Under the pieces are notes generated by a model. The model was not told where the DNA came from and searched no databases. It saw only the letters and a list, made by a program, of their open reading frames with translations. Below, in pieces: positions 1-8,800 of a DNA stretch of 20,813 nucleotides. The DNA lies in NCBI GenBank assembly GCA_003165095.1, contig PLSH01000430.1, positions 10,081-30,893 on the forward strand, written 5' to 3'. Origin of the DNA: Acidobacteriaceae bacterium (GTDB lineage Bacteria; Acidobacteriota; Terriglobia; Terriglobales; Acidobacteriaceae). Every line of letters starts with the position of its first letter. The stretch's first letter is position 1. The translations under genes were made by a program, and so were the position numbers.

Positions 1-1880
1 CCGCCGCCGGCCGTGAAGGTGTGGTTGCCTTTCACATAGATGAGGTTGGTTGAGGGGTTGAGGCGGTTCTGATAGAAGCCGGTGTTTACGAATGAACTGT
101 AGGGGCCGACTTTTACTGAGGGAGAATCGTTCTGGCTGCTGGCGAAGGACTCGAGCAGAAGACCAGGTATTCCGCTGGTAATCATGGGGGCGCCGGAGTT
201 GTTTGCCGATCCGATGCCAAAGTCAGGAGAACCACCTGGATTCGTCAGCGTCTGGTTGTAGGTGCTGTAAGCCGACTGGCGGAAGAAACCGAGCCGCTGC
301 TCCCAGTTGAGGCGCGGACTGATGGCAATCGTATTGTCGATGGCGGCTACCTGGGCTCCGTTGAACTCGGTGACCGGGAAGCCTCCGGTCTGGGCAAAGT
401 CATAGGGCAGGGTAACCGGATCGTTCTGGTAGTAGTACTTGGACGAGAGCCGATCTTTGCTGTTCACGTTCCAATCGACCGAAGCATTGCCCTGGTTGGA
501 GGTCATGACGGACAGGCCCTGGAGGACTACGTTGGGCACTCCATACTGATAGGGCGCATTGTTCTGGGCGGATGGAATGAGGTAACCCCCACCCGGGAGC
601 GTGGCATTCATCAGAGCCATGGGGATGGCGCCAATCGTGCTGGTGAACTTCTTGCCGCCGTTCCAGATGGTGGCTGCGCTGTCAAGGCCGGCTACGGAGC
701 GGTCGTCGGTGAGGCCGGAAGGCACGGTCATCTCCGACATGCCTGTGGAGGCGTCGGAACTGTACATGCGTTGAAATGCTACGAAGAAGAAAAACTTGTC
801 CTTCTTGATGGGGCCGCCCAATGTTCCGCCGGACGTCCAGCGGTGCAGCGCGGGATTGTCCAGCGCCTGGGGAAATGCGCCGATCCCTTGCTGGGCAAGC
901 TGATAGTCCTGGTTGAAGAAGTACGGTGCGGCATTCAGATCGTTGTTGGCGAATGTGCCATAGACCTGGCCGTGCCAGCCGTTGGTGCCGGAAATGGTGT
1001 TGACGTCGATCTGCGCACCCGCGGTGGCGCCCTGCTGGCCGTCATACATCGAGGTGTTTACGCGCTCTTCCTGAATGGTCTCGGGCGGCGGCGAAGGCAG
1101 ACTGTTGCCGATAGAGCCATACACCGAGCCGCCCTGTTGGGATGCGCCGCCGATGGATGCCGATCCGGCCGAGGAGGTTGTGGTGGTGCTGCCGGCGCCG
1201 ATGTTGAAGTTGTAGCGCTGGGAGGTCAGGCCGCTGGCGGTCATGCCGCTAAAGAGATTGGTCACGTCCACGCCATTGACCTGCATGGTGTTGGAGGTGG
1301 TGCGCTGGCCATTGGCATTGAGGTTCTGGTTGCCGAGGCCGGAGTTGGTATTCAGGCCGCTGAGCAATTCCGCATTCACGCCCGGCGAAAGCAAAGCCAG
1401 CTGGGTGAAGCTGCCCGTGGCCAGAGGCGTGGCCTCAATCTGGGCAGTATCCAGGGTGTAGCCATTGGTGACATCGGTGGCGTTGAGCAGGGGATTGGCC
1501 GTGACTTCAACGGATTCCGTGGCTGCGCCGACTTTCAGCGTAACGGAGACCGTGGCGGCCTGGGCTTCGCGAACCGCAATGCCGGGCAGACGCGAACCCT
1601 CAAAGCCCTCATGGCTCACCGTAACCGTGTAAGTGCCGATGGGGAGATTGAAGATCTGAAAATAGCCGGTTCTTTGGGTTGTCGTGGTTTCGGTGACGTT
1701 GATTGCGGCATCGGTCACGGAGACAGTAGCTCCGGCGACAGCGGCTCCGGATGGATCGAGGACGGTTCCGTTGATGGAACCAAGGGTCTGTTGCGCCAGG
1801 CTAGGCGGAGTACAAGCAAGAACGATCAGGGTGAGGAGCGCGATGGGCAAAATGCCAAGGCGGATTCGTTCAAAAGTCAT
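1..1880 (-). CDS. Oar-like TonB-dependent outer-membrane receptor, N-terminal part (cut by window edge)
   Basis: The minus-strand frame stays open from an ATG at 1880 to the window edge (626 codons, no stop), so the C-terminal barrel is missing. The start has a good Shine-Dalgarno sequence (GGAGGG, 5 nt upstream). Residues 1-30 are a Sec signal peptide with likely cleavage after SLA. Residues about 32-115 look like a carboxypeptidase-regulatory-like beta-sandwich (SINGTVLDPSGAAVAGA, later GYFQIFNLPIGTYTVTV). A plug region follows, with Oar-type motifs such as MQVNGVDVTNLF and IQEERVNTSMYDGQQG, and then aromatic-rich beta-strands (KDKFFFFVAFQRM). The family sits in the outer membrane and imports large substrates with TonB/ExbBD energy. 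The substrate cannot be read from the sequence. Family assignment is firm; function beyond that is unknown. Confidence 0.9.
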   Translation of the reverse strand, partial: MTFERIRLGILPIALLTLIVLACTPPSLAQQTLGSINGTVLDPSGAAVAGATVSVTDAAINVTETTTTQRTGYFQIFNLPIGTYTVTVSHEGFEGSRLPGIAVREAQAATVSVTLKVGAATESVEVTANPLLNATDVTNGYTLDTAQIEATPLATGSFTQLALLSPGVNAELLSGLNTNSGLGNQNLNANGQRTTSNTMQVNGVDVTNLFSGMTASGLTSQRYNFNIGAGSTTTTSSAGSASIGGASQQGGSVYGSIGNSLPSPPPETIQEERVNTSMYDGQQGATAGAQIDVNTISGTNGWHGQVYGTFANNDLNAAPYFFNQDYQLAQQGIGAFPQALDNPALHRWTSGGTLGGPIKKDKFFFFVAFQRMYSSDASTGMSEMTVPSGLTDDRSVAGLDSAATIWNGGKKFTSTIGAIPMALMNATLPGGGYLIPSAQNNAPYQYGVPNVVLQGLSVMTSNQGNASVDWNVNSKDRLSSKYYYQNDPVTLPYDFAQTGGFPVTEFNGAQVAAIDNTIAISPRLNWEQRLGFFRQSAYSTYNQTLTNPGGSPDFGIGSANNSGAPMITSGIPGLLLESFASSQNDSPSVKVGPYSSFVNTGFYQNRLNPSTNLIYVKGNHTFTAGG

Positions 1881-2660
1881 TACGGCCCTCCAAAATGAAT
1901 GTTTCCATCGATCAAGAAATGCGTGGATTAGAGACGATGTTGTCCTCAGGATGACTCCGTGCTGAGGCAACGCGCCAGACGCCGGGAAGATCTCACGCAG
2001 GCAGGCTCGAAATGCCGAGGCAGGATGTGCGTTTTGAGTTGCTGGTGCTGCGAGTTTCCCGGTTTCCAATTTACAGACTTCCGATGAACAATTTGTGAAT
2101 GGCACGGTCGGATTGCCGGAGCATCGAGCCGGCAATCGAGAATTCGATCAGCATGCGGTATTGGCCTCGAAATTACCTGGGATTCAAGGCCGCCACGGCG
2201 CTGATTTCGATTCTCTGCTTTTATGCCCCCACGCGAAATTGGGTCGAGCAAGCCAAATTAGATGAGTGCAGATGCAAGCGGCTGCCGGTTCTTATCTTAC
2301 GTATGGCGGCTATGCCGGAGCCTGGGTTCGGCCCTACAGTTGGCTCCAACTGTCTTGTGCTTCAGCCGCGCCCTCAATGACGGCTGAGTTTCCCGGAGTG
2401 CAGGGCATTTTTTGGATCGTTCACATACGAGAGTAGACATTGTAGGACAGAGCTGCAGGATTTTCCAAGGGGTAAACCTGCACTAATGGATTGATTTCCA
2501 CCGACTATGTGGAAAAGCGGGCAGGAATGCGGAATACACCCGGCGCGCCCATTCTGTGACCAGCAGTGGTGCAAAAGCGGTGCAGAGAAATGACGAACCG
2601 GGACGAGAATTCCCACATTGTGAGCGCGGACTCGCGGACCTTGCCCGAGTCACGCCCTGG
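1881..2660. other. Intergenic region between two receptor genes
   Basis: 780 bp upstream of the partial receptor gene and downstream of the BtuB-like gene. No open frame here has family features, a ribosome binding site and credible composition together. It contains a near-perfect dyad at 2336-2353, a weaker hairpin (CCTCAG/CTGAGG, 12-nt loop) at about 1945-1968 in the presumed leader of the partial receptor gene, and a 7-bp inverted repeat (TTTCCAC/GTGGAAA, 7-nt loop) near 2496-2516. I see no confident promoter or T-tailed terminator. Confidence 0.5.
2336..2353. repeat. 18-bp inverted repeat (8-bp arms)
   Basis: ACAGTTGG and CCAACTGT flank a CT centre, a perfect dyad seen directly in the sequence. 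No T-run follows on either strand, so it does not look like an intrinsic terminator. It could be an operator for the receptor gene starting at 1880, although it lies about 455 bp upstream of it. Function unknown. Confidence 0.45.
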
Positions 2661-5156
2661 TCAGTGACCGCTTCCGATGCCCCATTGAATCCGCAGACCG
2701 GCGCGGAAGTTCATGGGCAGGCTGGGATATCCGATGGGCGCTATGTGTTGGATGCTGAGCAGGTTTTCTCCCTGGATGTAGATTCCCAGCCAATTGAGCA
2801 GTTGGTAGCTGCCGCCCAGATCGAGCTTGGCATAGCCGTAATCAAGGTTGCGATTGGGCAATAGCAGGCTGTTGCCGCCGCTGGCATCCTCGCCTTCAAG
2901 GTAGGTGGAGTCGTCGCTGCGGCTGGCGAACGCGGAGGTAAACACGCCGGTCAGTTTTTTATCGTTATAGGTGGCCGAAAGAAAGCCGGTGTTGGGTGCA
3001 CGGCGGAATGGCCGCGCGCCCTGGAGCGGCGAGTAGGGACCGATGGGAATGCCGTTGCTGAAGGTCGGAATGGGGCCCAGCAGAGCTTCATCGTCATTGG
3101 TAAAGGAACGCTGCACCACGGCGTCGAGGTAGGTATAGCCACCGCGGAAATAGAGGTTTTTTCCGATGCCGCTCTCGACGGATGCCTCAATTCCCTGGGC
3201 GCGAAAGGCCTCGGAGTTGATGGTGAGTTCATAGGCGAAGTTCTGCTGCAGGGTTTGTTCGAGAACCTGTTGCTGGGCGGGAGTGAGATTAGGCAGCAAC
3301 TCCGGGACCAGGTCGAGGCCCACGCTTTCAATTTGCCGGCCGAATTCGTTGTGAAAATAACTGACGTGAAAAACGATGTGCTCGCTCAGGAACGATTGTT
3401 CCAGGCCGCCCTCGTAGGTGCGAATGGCGGGCGCGGCGAGAGGGCTGATGCGCAACTGCTGGATGGTTGACTGGCCGCCATTGACCTCAAGGAAGTTGTA
3501 AAGCGATTCGTCCTGTTCAGGGAGCGTGGGCTCGCGCACGGCTTCGCCGTAGTTAAACAGGATGCGGGTGCCGCTGAAGACGCCATGGCGGGGACGCATT
3601 GCATAGAACGAGAGTCCGGCGCGCGGCGTGGTTTTCGTGCCGAAAAGGGAGTAATGTTCCAGGCCCCCGCCCAGCATATAGAAAAAGCGTTCCTTGAAGT
3701 CTCCGTGCACGGCCGCCATGTAGTCGTAATTGTTGCGCTTGACCGGGAGGTAATAGGTGCTGCCAGGATCGGAGCCGCGCTCGTCCTCGTATTGAAAACC
3801 GAGGAGGCCGCCCAGGTGAGGAGTAATGGCAATATTGCCGCGGTACATGATCTGGTCTCTGTTTGAGACCAGCTGATATTGGTAGAGGGAGCAGTCCAGC
3901 ACGGCCTGCCCGCTGACGGAATAGCCGTTGGCGCCGGTGATGGTGACGGGATTGCCGAGCGTTCCGGGTCCGAAGCAGTAGTCGCTGTACGTGACCGGAG
4001 TGCCGGAGAGAGTCCAGAGGTTGGCCTGCTCGCGCTTTCGGGTTAGGCCATAGCGAACATCATTGTGAAAGGTGGCTGTGGTCTGGTTGTCGATGGAGGC
4101 GCTCATGAAAATAGTCTGATCTTTCTGAGTGGCGTCATCGGCAACGTTGTAAAAGTCCCATGCGTTGGGAACGCCGGTTCCGGCCACGCCGTAGTGCACC
4201 GTGGCCCGAATCTGCGTGGTGCCGGAGGGCTGCCAGCCGACATTTGCAGCGGTCGTTGCGACGTGGTCCTCGTCGTTGGGCAGCGCATTGCCGGTTTGGA
4301 ACCAACTGAAGGCGCCCAGGTAGTCGAGCTTCCTGAGGGTTCCTGCCAACTCGAGCTGCTCGCGCGAAGTGTTGAAGTTGCCGGCATCGCCCTCAAACAT
4401 AAGCGACGGAAAGCTGGTGGTGCCATGCGGCGTGGTAAGGCTCACGACACTGGTGACCGCGCCGGCGCCGTAGAGGTTGGAATCGGGCCCCCGGTAAACT
4501 TCAGCGCTCTCGATCGCGGTGGTGGTGAAGGGGCCGAAATCGAACTGGTTACCCAAATCGCCGGCGTCGATTCCATCGAGAAGAATCTTGTTGTCATCCA
4601 GATCGCCGCCGCGAACGAAGAGGGAAGTCTCCGAGCCGCGCTGACCGGACTGCACCACGAACGTACCGGGCATGAGCCGCAACGCGCTTACCAGGTTTTC
4701 ACTGAGCCCGAGGTCGAGAGGGCTGAGGACGGTAGTGGCGGAACTGGTTTGCGGTTGCGGCGTCGGTGTTCCGGTTGCGGTTACCACGATCGATTCGCGG
4801 ACCCACTCCGGTTCCAGCACTACATTGCGCTCGATCGAGTCGAATTGGCCGGCGTAGAAATCTGGCGTCTGCAACTGGCGAAAGCTGTTGGCTGAAACCA
4901 CCAGGAAGAAGCGGCCACTTCCACCGGTTGTAATTTGAAAGCTGCCGTCCGATCCGGAGACGGAAGTGGAAACCACTTGTCCTTTGCTGACCAGGGCAAT
5001 GCCGGCTGCGGTGACTTTGGCGCCTGTGGCATCAGAAACTACGCCGTGGATAGACGCGGCGGAGCAGACGGCGGCAAAAAGAACAAGCAGGATTGAGGCG
5101 AGAACAGGCGGAAGGACACGGCAGGGCCGGGCGCGCAAGGCTCGAGAAAAAAACAT
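2661..5156 (-). CDS. btuB: BtuB-like TonB-dependent cobalamin receptor with N-terminal carboxypeptidase-regulatory-like domain
   Basis: 831-aa outer-membrane receptor predicted to import cobalamin or a related corrinoid with TonB energy. I chose the ATG at 5156 because GGAG lies 5 nt upstream; an in-frame TTG at 5186 would sit inside the leader hairpin. Residues 1-33 are a signal peptide (cleavage after CSA). Residues about 35-115 resemble a carboxypeptidase-regulatory-like domain (SIHGVVSDATGAKVTAAG). A TonB-box-like ESIVVTATG lies at 121-129. The plug spans about 140-260 (SLFVRGGDLDDNKILLDGID, AEVYRGPDSNLYGAGAV) and a barrel runs to the end. The C-terminus (RAGLRIQWGIGSGH) runs past the usual terminal aromatic residue. 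The B12 riboswitch just upstream is the main evidence for the substrate. Without it the gene would be called only a TonB-dependent receptor. The canonical BtuB is shorter (about 600 aa) and lacks the extra N-terminal domain. Confidence 0.85.
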   Translation of the reverse strand: MFFSRALRARPCRVLPPVLASILLVLFAAVCSAASIHGVVSDATGAKVTAAGIALVSKGQVVSTSVSGSDGSFQITTGGSGRFFLVVSANSFRQLQTPDFYAGQFDSIERNVVLEPEWVRESIVVTATGTPTPQPQTSSATTVLSPLDLGLSENLVSALRLMPGTFVVQSGQRGSETSLFVRGGDLDDNKILLDGIDAGDLGNQFDFGPFTTTAIESAEVYRGPDSNLYGAGAVTSVVSLTTPHGTTSFPSLMFEGDAGNFNTSREQLELAGTLRKLDYLGAFSWFQTGNALPNDEDHVATTAANVGWQPSGTTQIRATVHYGVAGTGVPNAWDFYNVADDATQKDQTIFMSASIDNQTTATFHNDVRYGLTRKREQANLWTLSGTPVTYSDYCFGPGTLGNPVTITGANGYSVSGQAVLDCSLYQYQLVSNRDQIMYRGNIAITPHLGGLLGFQYEDERGSDPGSTYYLPVKRNNYDYMAAVHGDFKERFFYMLGGGLEHYSLFGTKTTPRAGLSFYAMRPRHGVFSGTRILFNYGEAVREPTLPEQDESLYNFLEVNGGQSTIQQLRISPLAAPAIRTYEGGLEQSFLSEHIVFHVSYFHNEFGRQIESVGLDLVPELLPNLTPAQQQVLEQTLQQNFAYELTINSEAFRAQGIEASVESGIGKNLYFRGGYTYLDAVVQRSFTNDDEALLGPIPTFSNGIPIGPYSPLQGARPFRRAPNTGFLSATYNDKKLTGVFTSAFASRSDDSTYLEGEDASGGNSLLLPNRNLDYGYAKLDLGGSYQLLNWLGIYIQGENLLSIQHIAPIGYPSLPMNFRAGLRIQWGIGSGH

Positions 5157-5160
5157 GATA

Positions 5161-5183
5161 GCTCCTTCGTTCCCCTCGGAACG
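5161..5183 (-). promoter_or_regulatory. RBS and adjacent leader hairpin (possible riboswitch expression platform)
   Basis: On the minus strand a perfect 6-bp hairpin (CGTTCC, loop GAGG, GGAACG; 5183-5168) is followed immediately by AAGGAG, the Shine-Dalgarno sequence of the receptor gene. No T-tract follows, so if the hairpin takes part in control it is more likely translational than by termination. That reading is inference; the hairpin and ribosome binding site are seen directly. Confidence 0.55.
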
Positions 5184-5204
5184 CAAAGCGGTTGAAGACG
5201 CCGC

Positions 5205-5428
5205 GGACCGGTCTCCTGACTCGCGCTTTGTTCAGCCGCCTTCCCAAAGGCGGGCCCCGGCATGGGCTGGCCTCCAGTGGCTTCCGGGGCTCGTTCCGCC
5301 GCAGTGGAATGTGCCCTGGCTGAATCCAAAACCTCCTCCGGTAAACCAATAGGACGGTGGCCGAAGCAGGTGCGCTCACAGTTGCGGGGCAGTGGCGGAC
5401 TTTCACCGCCTTCCCGAGCATCCTGGCG
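5205..5428 (-). promoter_or_regulatory. Cobalamin (B12) riboswitch
   Basis: The minus strand carries the conserved core of the class: GGGAA, then GGTGAAAGTCCGCCACTG and CCCCGCAACTGTGA (about 5414-5372), and at the 3' end the B12 box AGTCAGGAGACC (5221-5210). The spacing between the two (about 150 nt with several GC-rich stems) fits a class I cobalamin riboswitch. It ends about 45 nt before the ATG of the BtuB-like receptor. In known examples ligand binding lowers expression of B12 uptake genes. The exact 5' boundary and P1 stem are estimated by eye. Confidence 0.93.
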
Positions 5429-5445
5429 ATTGCATGAATGAAATT

Positions 5446-5467
5446 GCTGCCGCTCGCGAGCAGCAGC
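5446..5467 (-). repeat. Strong stem-loop in the leader, upstream of the riboswitch
   Basis: GCTGCTGCTC and GAGCGGCAGC form a nearly perfect 10-bp palindrome (one G-T pair) on the minus strand, between the predicted transcription start and the riboswitch core. Only a broken T-stretch (AATTTCATT) follows, so it is not a clear terminator. It may protect the 5' end or help fold the leader. Function unknown. Confidence 0.5.
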
Positions 5468-5503
5468 CGCTATGCCATGGAATGAATTTCCACGACATCA
5501 ACT

Positions 5504-5532
5504 TTTATAGTCGAATGGGTAAGCGAAGTCAA
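5504..5532 (-). promoter_or_regulatory. Sigma-70 type promoter for the riboswitch/btuB transcript
   Basis: Minus strand: -35 TTGACT (5532-5527), a 17-nt spacer, and -10 TATAAA (5509-5504). Both hexamers and the spacing are near consensus. The expected start near 5497 gives a leader of about 340 nt that contains the whole riboswitch. Confidence 0.8.
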
Positions 5533-5618
5533 AGTGTGGAAATGCTCGAACTCATAGCGTGGGAATTTGAGGGAGACGCTTCATCCAGACCCATTTATGA
5601 GAGAGTTTCATGAAGAGA

Positions 5619-5695
5619 TGGTGACCCCGGGAAGACTCGAACTTCCGACACGCAGTTTAGGAAACTGCTGCTCTATCCACCTGAGCTACGGGGCC
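5619..5695 (-). tRNA. tRNA-Arg (anticodon CCU)
   Basis: The minus strand folds as a complete cloverleaf. The acceptor GGCCCCG pairs with CGGGGTC (one G-U). The D-stem is GCTC/GAGC, and the anticodon stem GCAGT/ACTGC carries the loop TTCCTAA, giving anticodon CCU, which reads AGG. The T-arm is GGAAG-TTCGAGT-CTTCC. The discriminator is A (5622) and the 3' CCA is encoded (5621-5619). The gene lies between the btuB promoter and the terminator of the next receptor unit and does not appear to share an operon with either. Confidence 0.96.
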
Positions 5696-5824
5696 GGTTT
5701 ATTGAACCAAAGGCTCACAAAAACAAGCCTTTTTCACAATCCATTTTAACCCATGGAGGGGAAAATATGATTTGCCGGCGGCGGCAGCTATACGCCCGAG
5801 GATTGACGGAGGTCCAAAGGCAAA

Positions 5825-5849
5825 GGGCCGAAGCTCAGCGCTCCGGCCC
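5825..5849 (-). terminator. Intrinsic terminator of the DUF5666-like/receptor unit
   Basis: Minus strand: GGGCCG and CGGCCC close a hairpin of about 9 paired bases with one mismatch and a 5-nt loop. It is followed by TTTGCCTTT and begins 23 nt after the TGA of the 1046-aa receptor. The T-tract is interrupted, so efficiency may be partial. Confidence 0.7.
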
Positions 5850-5872
5850 ATTTGCGTGGGATTCAAAATCGT

Positions 5873-8800
5873 TCAGAACTGAAATGCGGCCTGGAAGAAG
5901 ACGCGCCGCGCGGCCGAACTGGTGGAGAAGATTCCCCCGGCAAGGCCTGAAGATTTTCCAAACTGGCTACCTGGACCGTAGAGTCCGGTGCTTTGATCAT
6001 AGGTAGGCGTAATGCCGCCCACCGGCGTACCCAGATCGATGTCGTTGAAGAGGTTGAGCGCCTGCACGTTAAAGTTAAGCGAGTATTTGCGCCCGGTGCC
6101 CGACATGCCACCGCGGCCGCCGCCTCCGCCTCCTCCGCCAAACGGGCCGCCGCCAAAGCCACCACCGCCACCGCGGCCACCGCCCGGAGGCGGACCACCA
6201 CCGGGACCACCGCCTTGCGTTGGACCGGCCGTTGGCGCCATCTTGGGGCCGAGGCCGAATGACCGGCCAACGCGCATATTTACGGCGACTGACGCGGGGC
6301 CATTGCCCGATGAAATGGGAAGGAGGGTCTCTCCAGGCTGGGGATCGACATCGAGAGCTCCAAAGCTGGTCTGCACCACTTCATTGGGATTCGACGCAGC
6401 GCCGGCATATGCGGGCCGGTCGTTAAAGAAAGCATCGCCGGTGAGATCGTAGGGAGTGGTGATGTTGTACGGTCTTCCCGCCTGGGCAATCAAGAACGGG
6501 TTGAAGGTGATCGCCCACGGACCGGTGTAGCTGGCCATCAGGAAAAGAAATTGCCGTCTGACAAATCCCGCCCGCCCGTAGTCCTGCATGAGGTCATAGG
6601 AATTGGAGGGACTCGATCCACCGCCGCCATCCGAATTAGCCCAGCTCGCGCTATAAAAGCCCGTGACGCTGAATTTGGGCGTGAAGCGGGCGTTGATGTT
6701 CACATTGACCTGGTTTTCGTTGAACACCGCTTCGGGATAATACTGCTGCACGATGCCCAGGTTGGGATCTGGCCGGGGCGCGGTAATCGTCGGCGCGCCG
6801 CTGGGGTTGAAGGTATAGTCGCCGGGCAGATAGGCGTTGGCGTCGCGCGTGACGAGCTGGTGAAAGCCGGAAGAGTGCATGAAGGTGAAGGTAAGCGTGG
6901 AGACCTTGGTCAACTGGCGCTCCAGGCTGCTGCCAAGCTGTTCCATATAGGGCGCCCGGTAGGTGGGAGAAATCTGGTAGATCTCCGGAGTGAGCGCAGC
7001 GCCTGAACCGCAGGCTGCCACGCCTCCTGTAATGTTGCTCAGGCTGGTTGCGTTGAAGCAGTCTGGATTGTTGATACTGATCTGTGTCTGGCTCTTGGCG
7101 GTGTTGTTCAACATCTCCAGGCTCATCAGGCTGCCCACCTGAAAGCGGTCATAGAAGAAGCCGAATCCGCCGCGCAGCACGGTTTTTGAAACGGAGCCTT
7201 TCTTGTGCCCGTCCAGCGCGTAGGCGAAGGCCACGCGCGGGGCCCAATCGTTGTGGTCCGCGGTGTGGTTCTGCGACTCCCATCGCAGTCCGCCGGAGAG
7301 GGTCAGGTATTTGTTGAACTTCCAATCGTCCTGGAAGAAGAGAGCGGCGTCGTACACGTTGCCCTGGAACGCCTGGGGACCTGAGGTGTAAGTGAGTTTG
7401 GAGGGCACGCATCCGCCGGCTTGGGTGGGTGGGCAAGCCGTCTGAATGTTACTAATAATTGTTGAATTGCTCTCGTTAAGGCTCTCGCCTGCGACAAAGC
7501 CGTCCCATGTGTCGACGAAGGCAGTGACCGAGGGGAAGGTGAAACTGCCGTTGAAGTTTCCATCCGTCGAGGTAGCCTGCCGGTTGTCTCGCATCCAAGT
7601 ACCGAATTTGATGGCGTGCGTGCCGGCCGTCATGGTGGTGAAGTTCTGCAGCTCGAGGTGATCGGAATGTCCTGTGGAATACTGGCCGCCGTTGCCGCCG
7701 CCCGAGAAGGCTCCCGGGACACTGAAGGAGGGCGCTGTGCTTACCGGCGATGAGGAGGAGTTGGCGCGCCTGTATTCGAAGCGCGTTTCGTTCACGATAC
7801 GATCGGTGATGACCTCGGTATCGTCCAGTTGAACAGTGTGCTCGGTAGAATCGGCTGATGTGGACTGCGTGGGAAGCGACGTTTGGCCGAGTGAACCGCT
7901 CGAGTTGTTCCGGTAAAACTGGTAGCGCATGGTCAGCGTGTTCTTCTGTCCCAGTTGCAGATCAATCCGAGGCGAAACCTCAATGTGCGTAGATGGACTG
8001 AACAGGCTGCCCGAAACGGAAGTGTCAGGGGGGCTCACCGCGTAGGTGTCGTCAGCCGCATCGTATACCGGACCACCCTGGATGGAATAGACGCTGTCAG
8101 TCTGCGTATTCCGCTGCTCCACGCTCATGAAGAACGACGCCTTCTTTGAGAGTGCGCCGCTGACTGACCCGTTGTACTGGTAACTGTAGTAAGGGGGGAG
8201 TGCGGTGGTGAATGGGTTGCCGGTGTTGAAGGCACTGTCGTTGCCCTGAATAAAGAAGCGCCCGTGCAACTGATCCGTCCCCGGTTTGGTTAGAATTTCA
8301 ATTCGCCCGTATCCGATGCGGTCGAATTCGGCCGAAAAGGGATTCTGGTTGATGCGAATCTCGCGAATCGCCGACTTGGGCGGCAACTGGCCGCCTGTAA
8401 ATCCATCGATGTAAATTTGCCCGCCATTCGGCCCCGCCGAAGGTCCAGCCAACGCCGTCAACTCATTCGACAACTCGTCGGGATCGTCCGACAATGCTTC
8501 CAGATCCTTATCCTTGAGAACGATCGAACTTGAGTTGGAGCCAGCCTCCACGCTCACCTGCGGAGTCCCCTCGTCAGTCACCACGACTTCCTGCTCCGCC
8601 GCCTCGATCGCCATTTTGATGTCGACGTTCTTGATCTGTCCCGCCGAAAGTTGAATGGGCGTGGAGACAAATGCAGCAAATCCCTCAAACGTCGACTGGA
8701 TTACATAGCTTCCCGCGGCCAGTCCTCGCACTTGATAGGCGCCTGCCGAATCGGAAGTCGCGGTACCCGCCGCGGTTCCGGTCGCGGTGGTCACTGACAC

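Noticed and set aside
771..1898. Long plus-strand frame opposite the partial receptor gene
   Set aside because: Antisense shadow: composition is Gly/Ala/Arg-rich with no family features, while the minus-strand frame has signal peptide, domain motifs and ribosome binding site.
2099..2380. Plus-strand frame of 93 codons with one hydrophobic patch
   Set aside because: No ribosome binding site or recognisable family; its end overlaps the inverted repeat at 2336.
5156..5186. Upstream TTG start for the BtuB-like gene
   Set aside because: It would begin inside the leader hairpin without a Shine-Dalgarno sequence; the ATG at 5156 has one and is followed directly by the signal peptide.
5709..5734. 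AAAGGCT/AGCCTTT hairpin followed by T on the plus strand, as a terminator
   Set aside because: No plus-strand gene lies upstream, the stem is AT-rich with a 10-nt loop, and it sits just before the tRNA where the tRNA promoter is expected.
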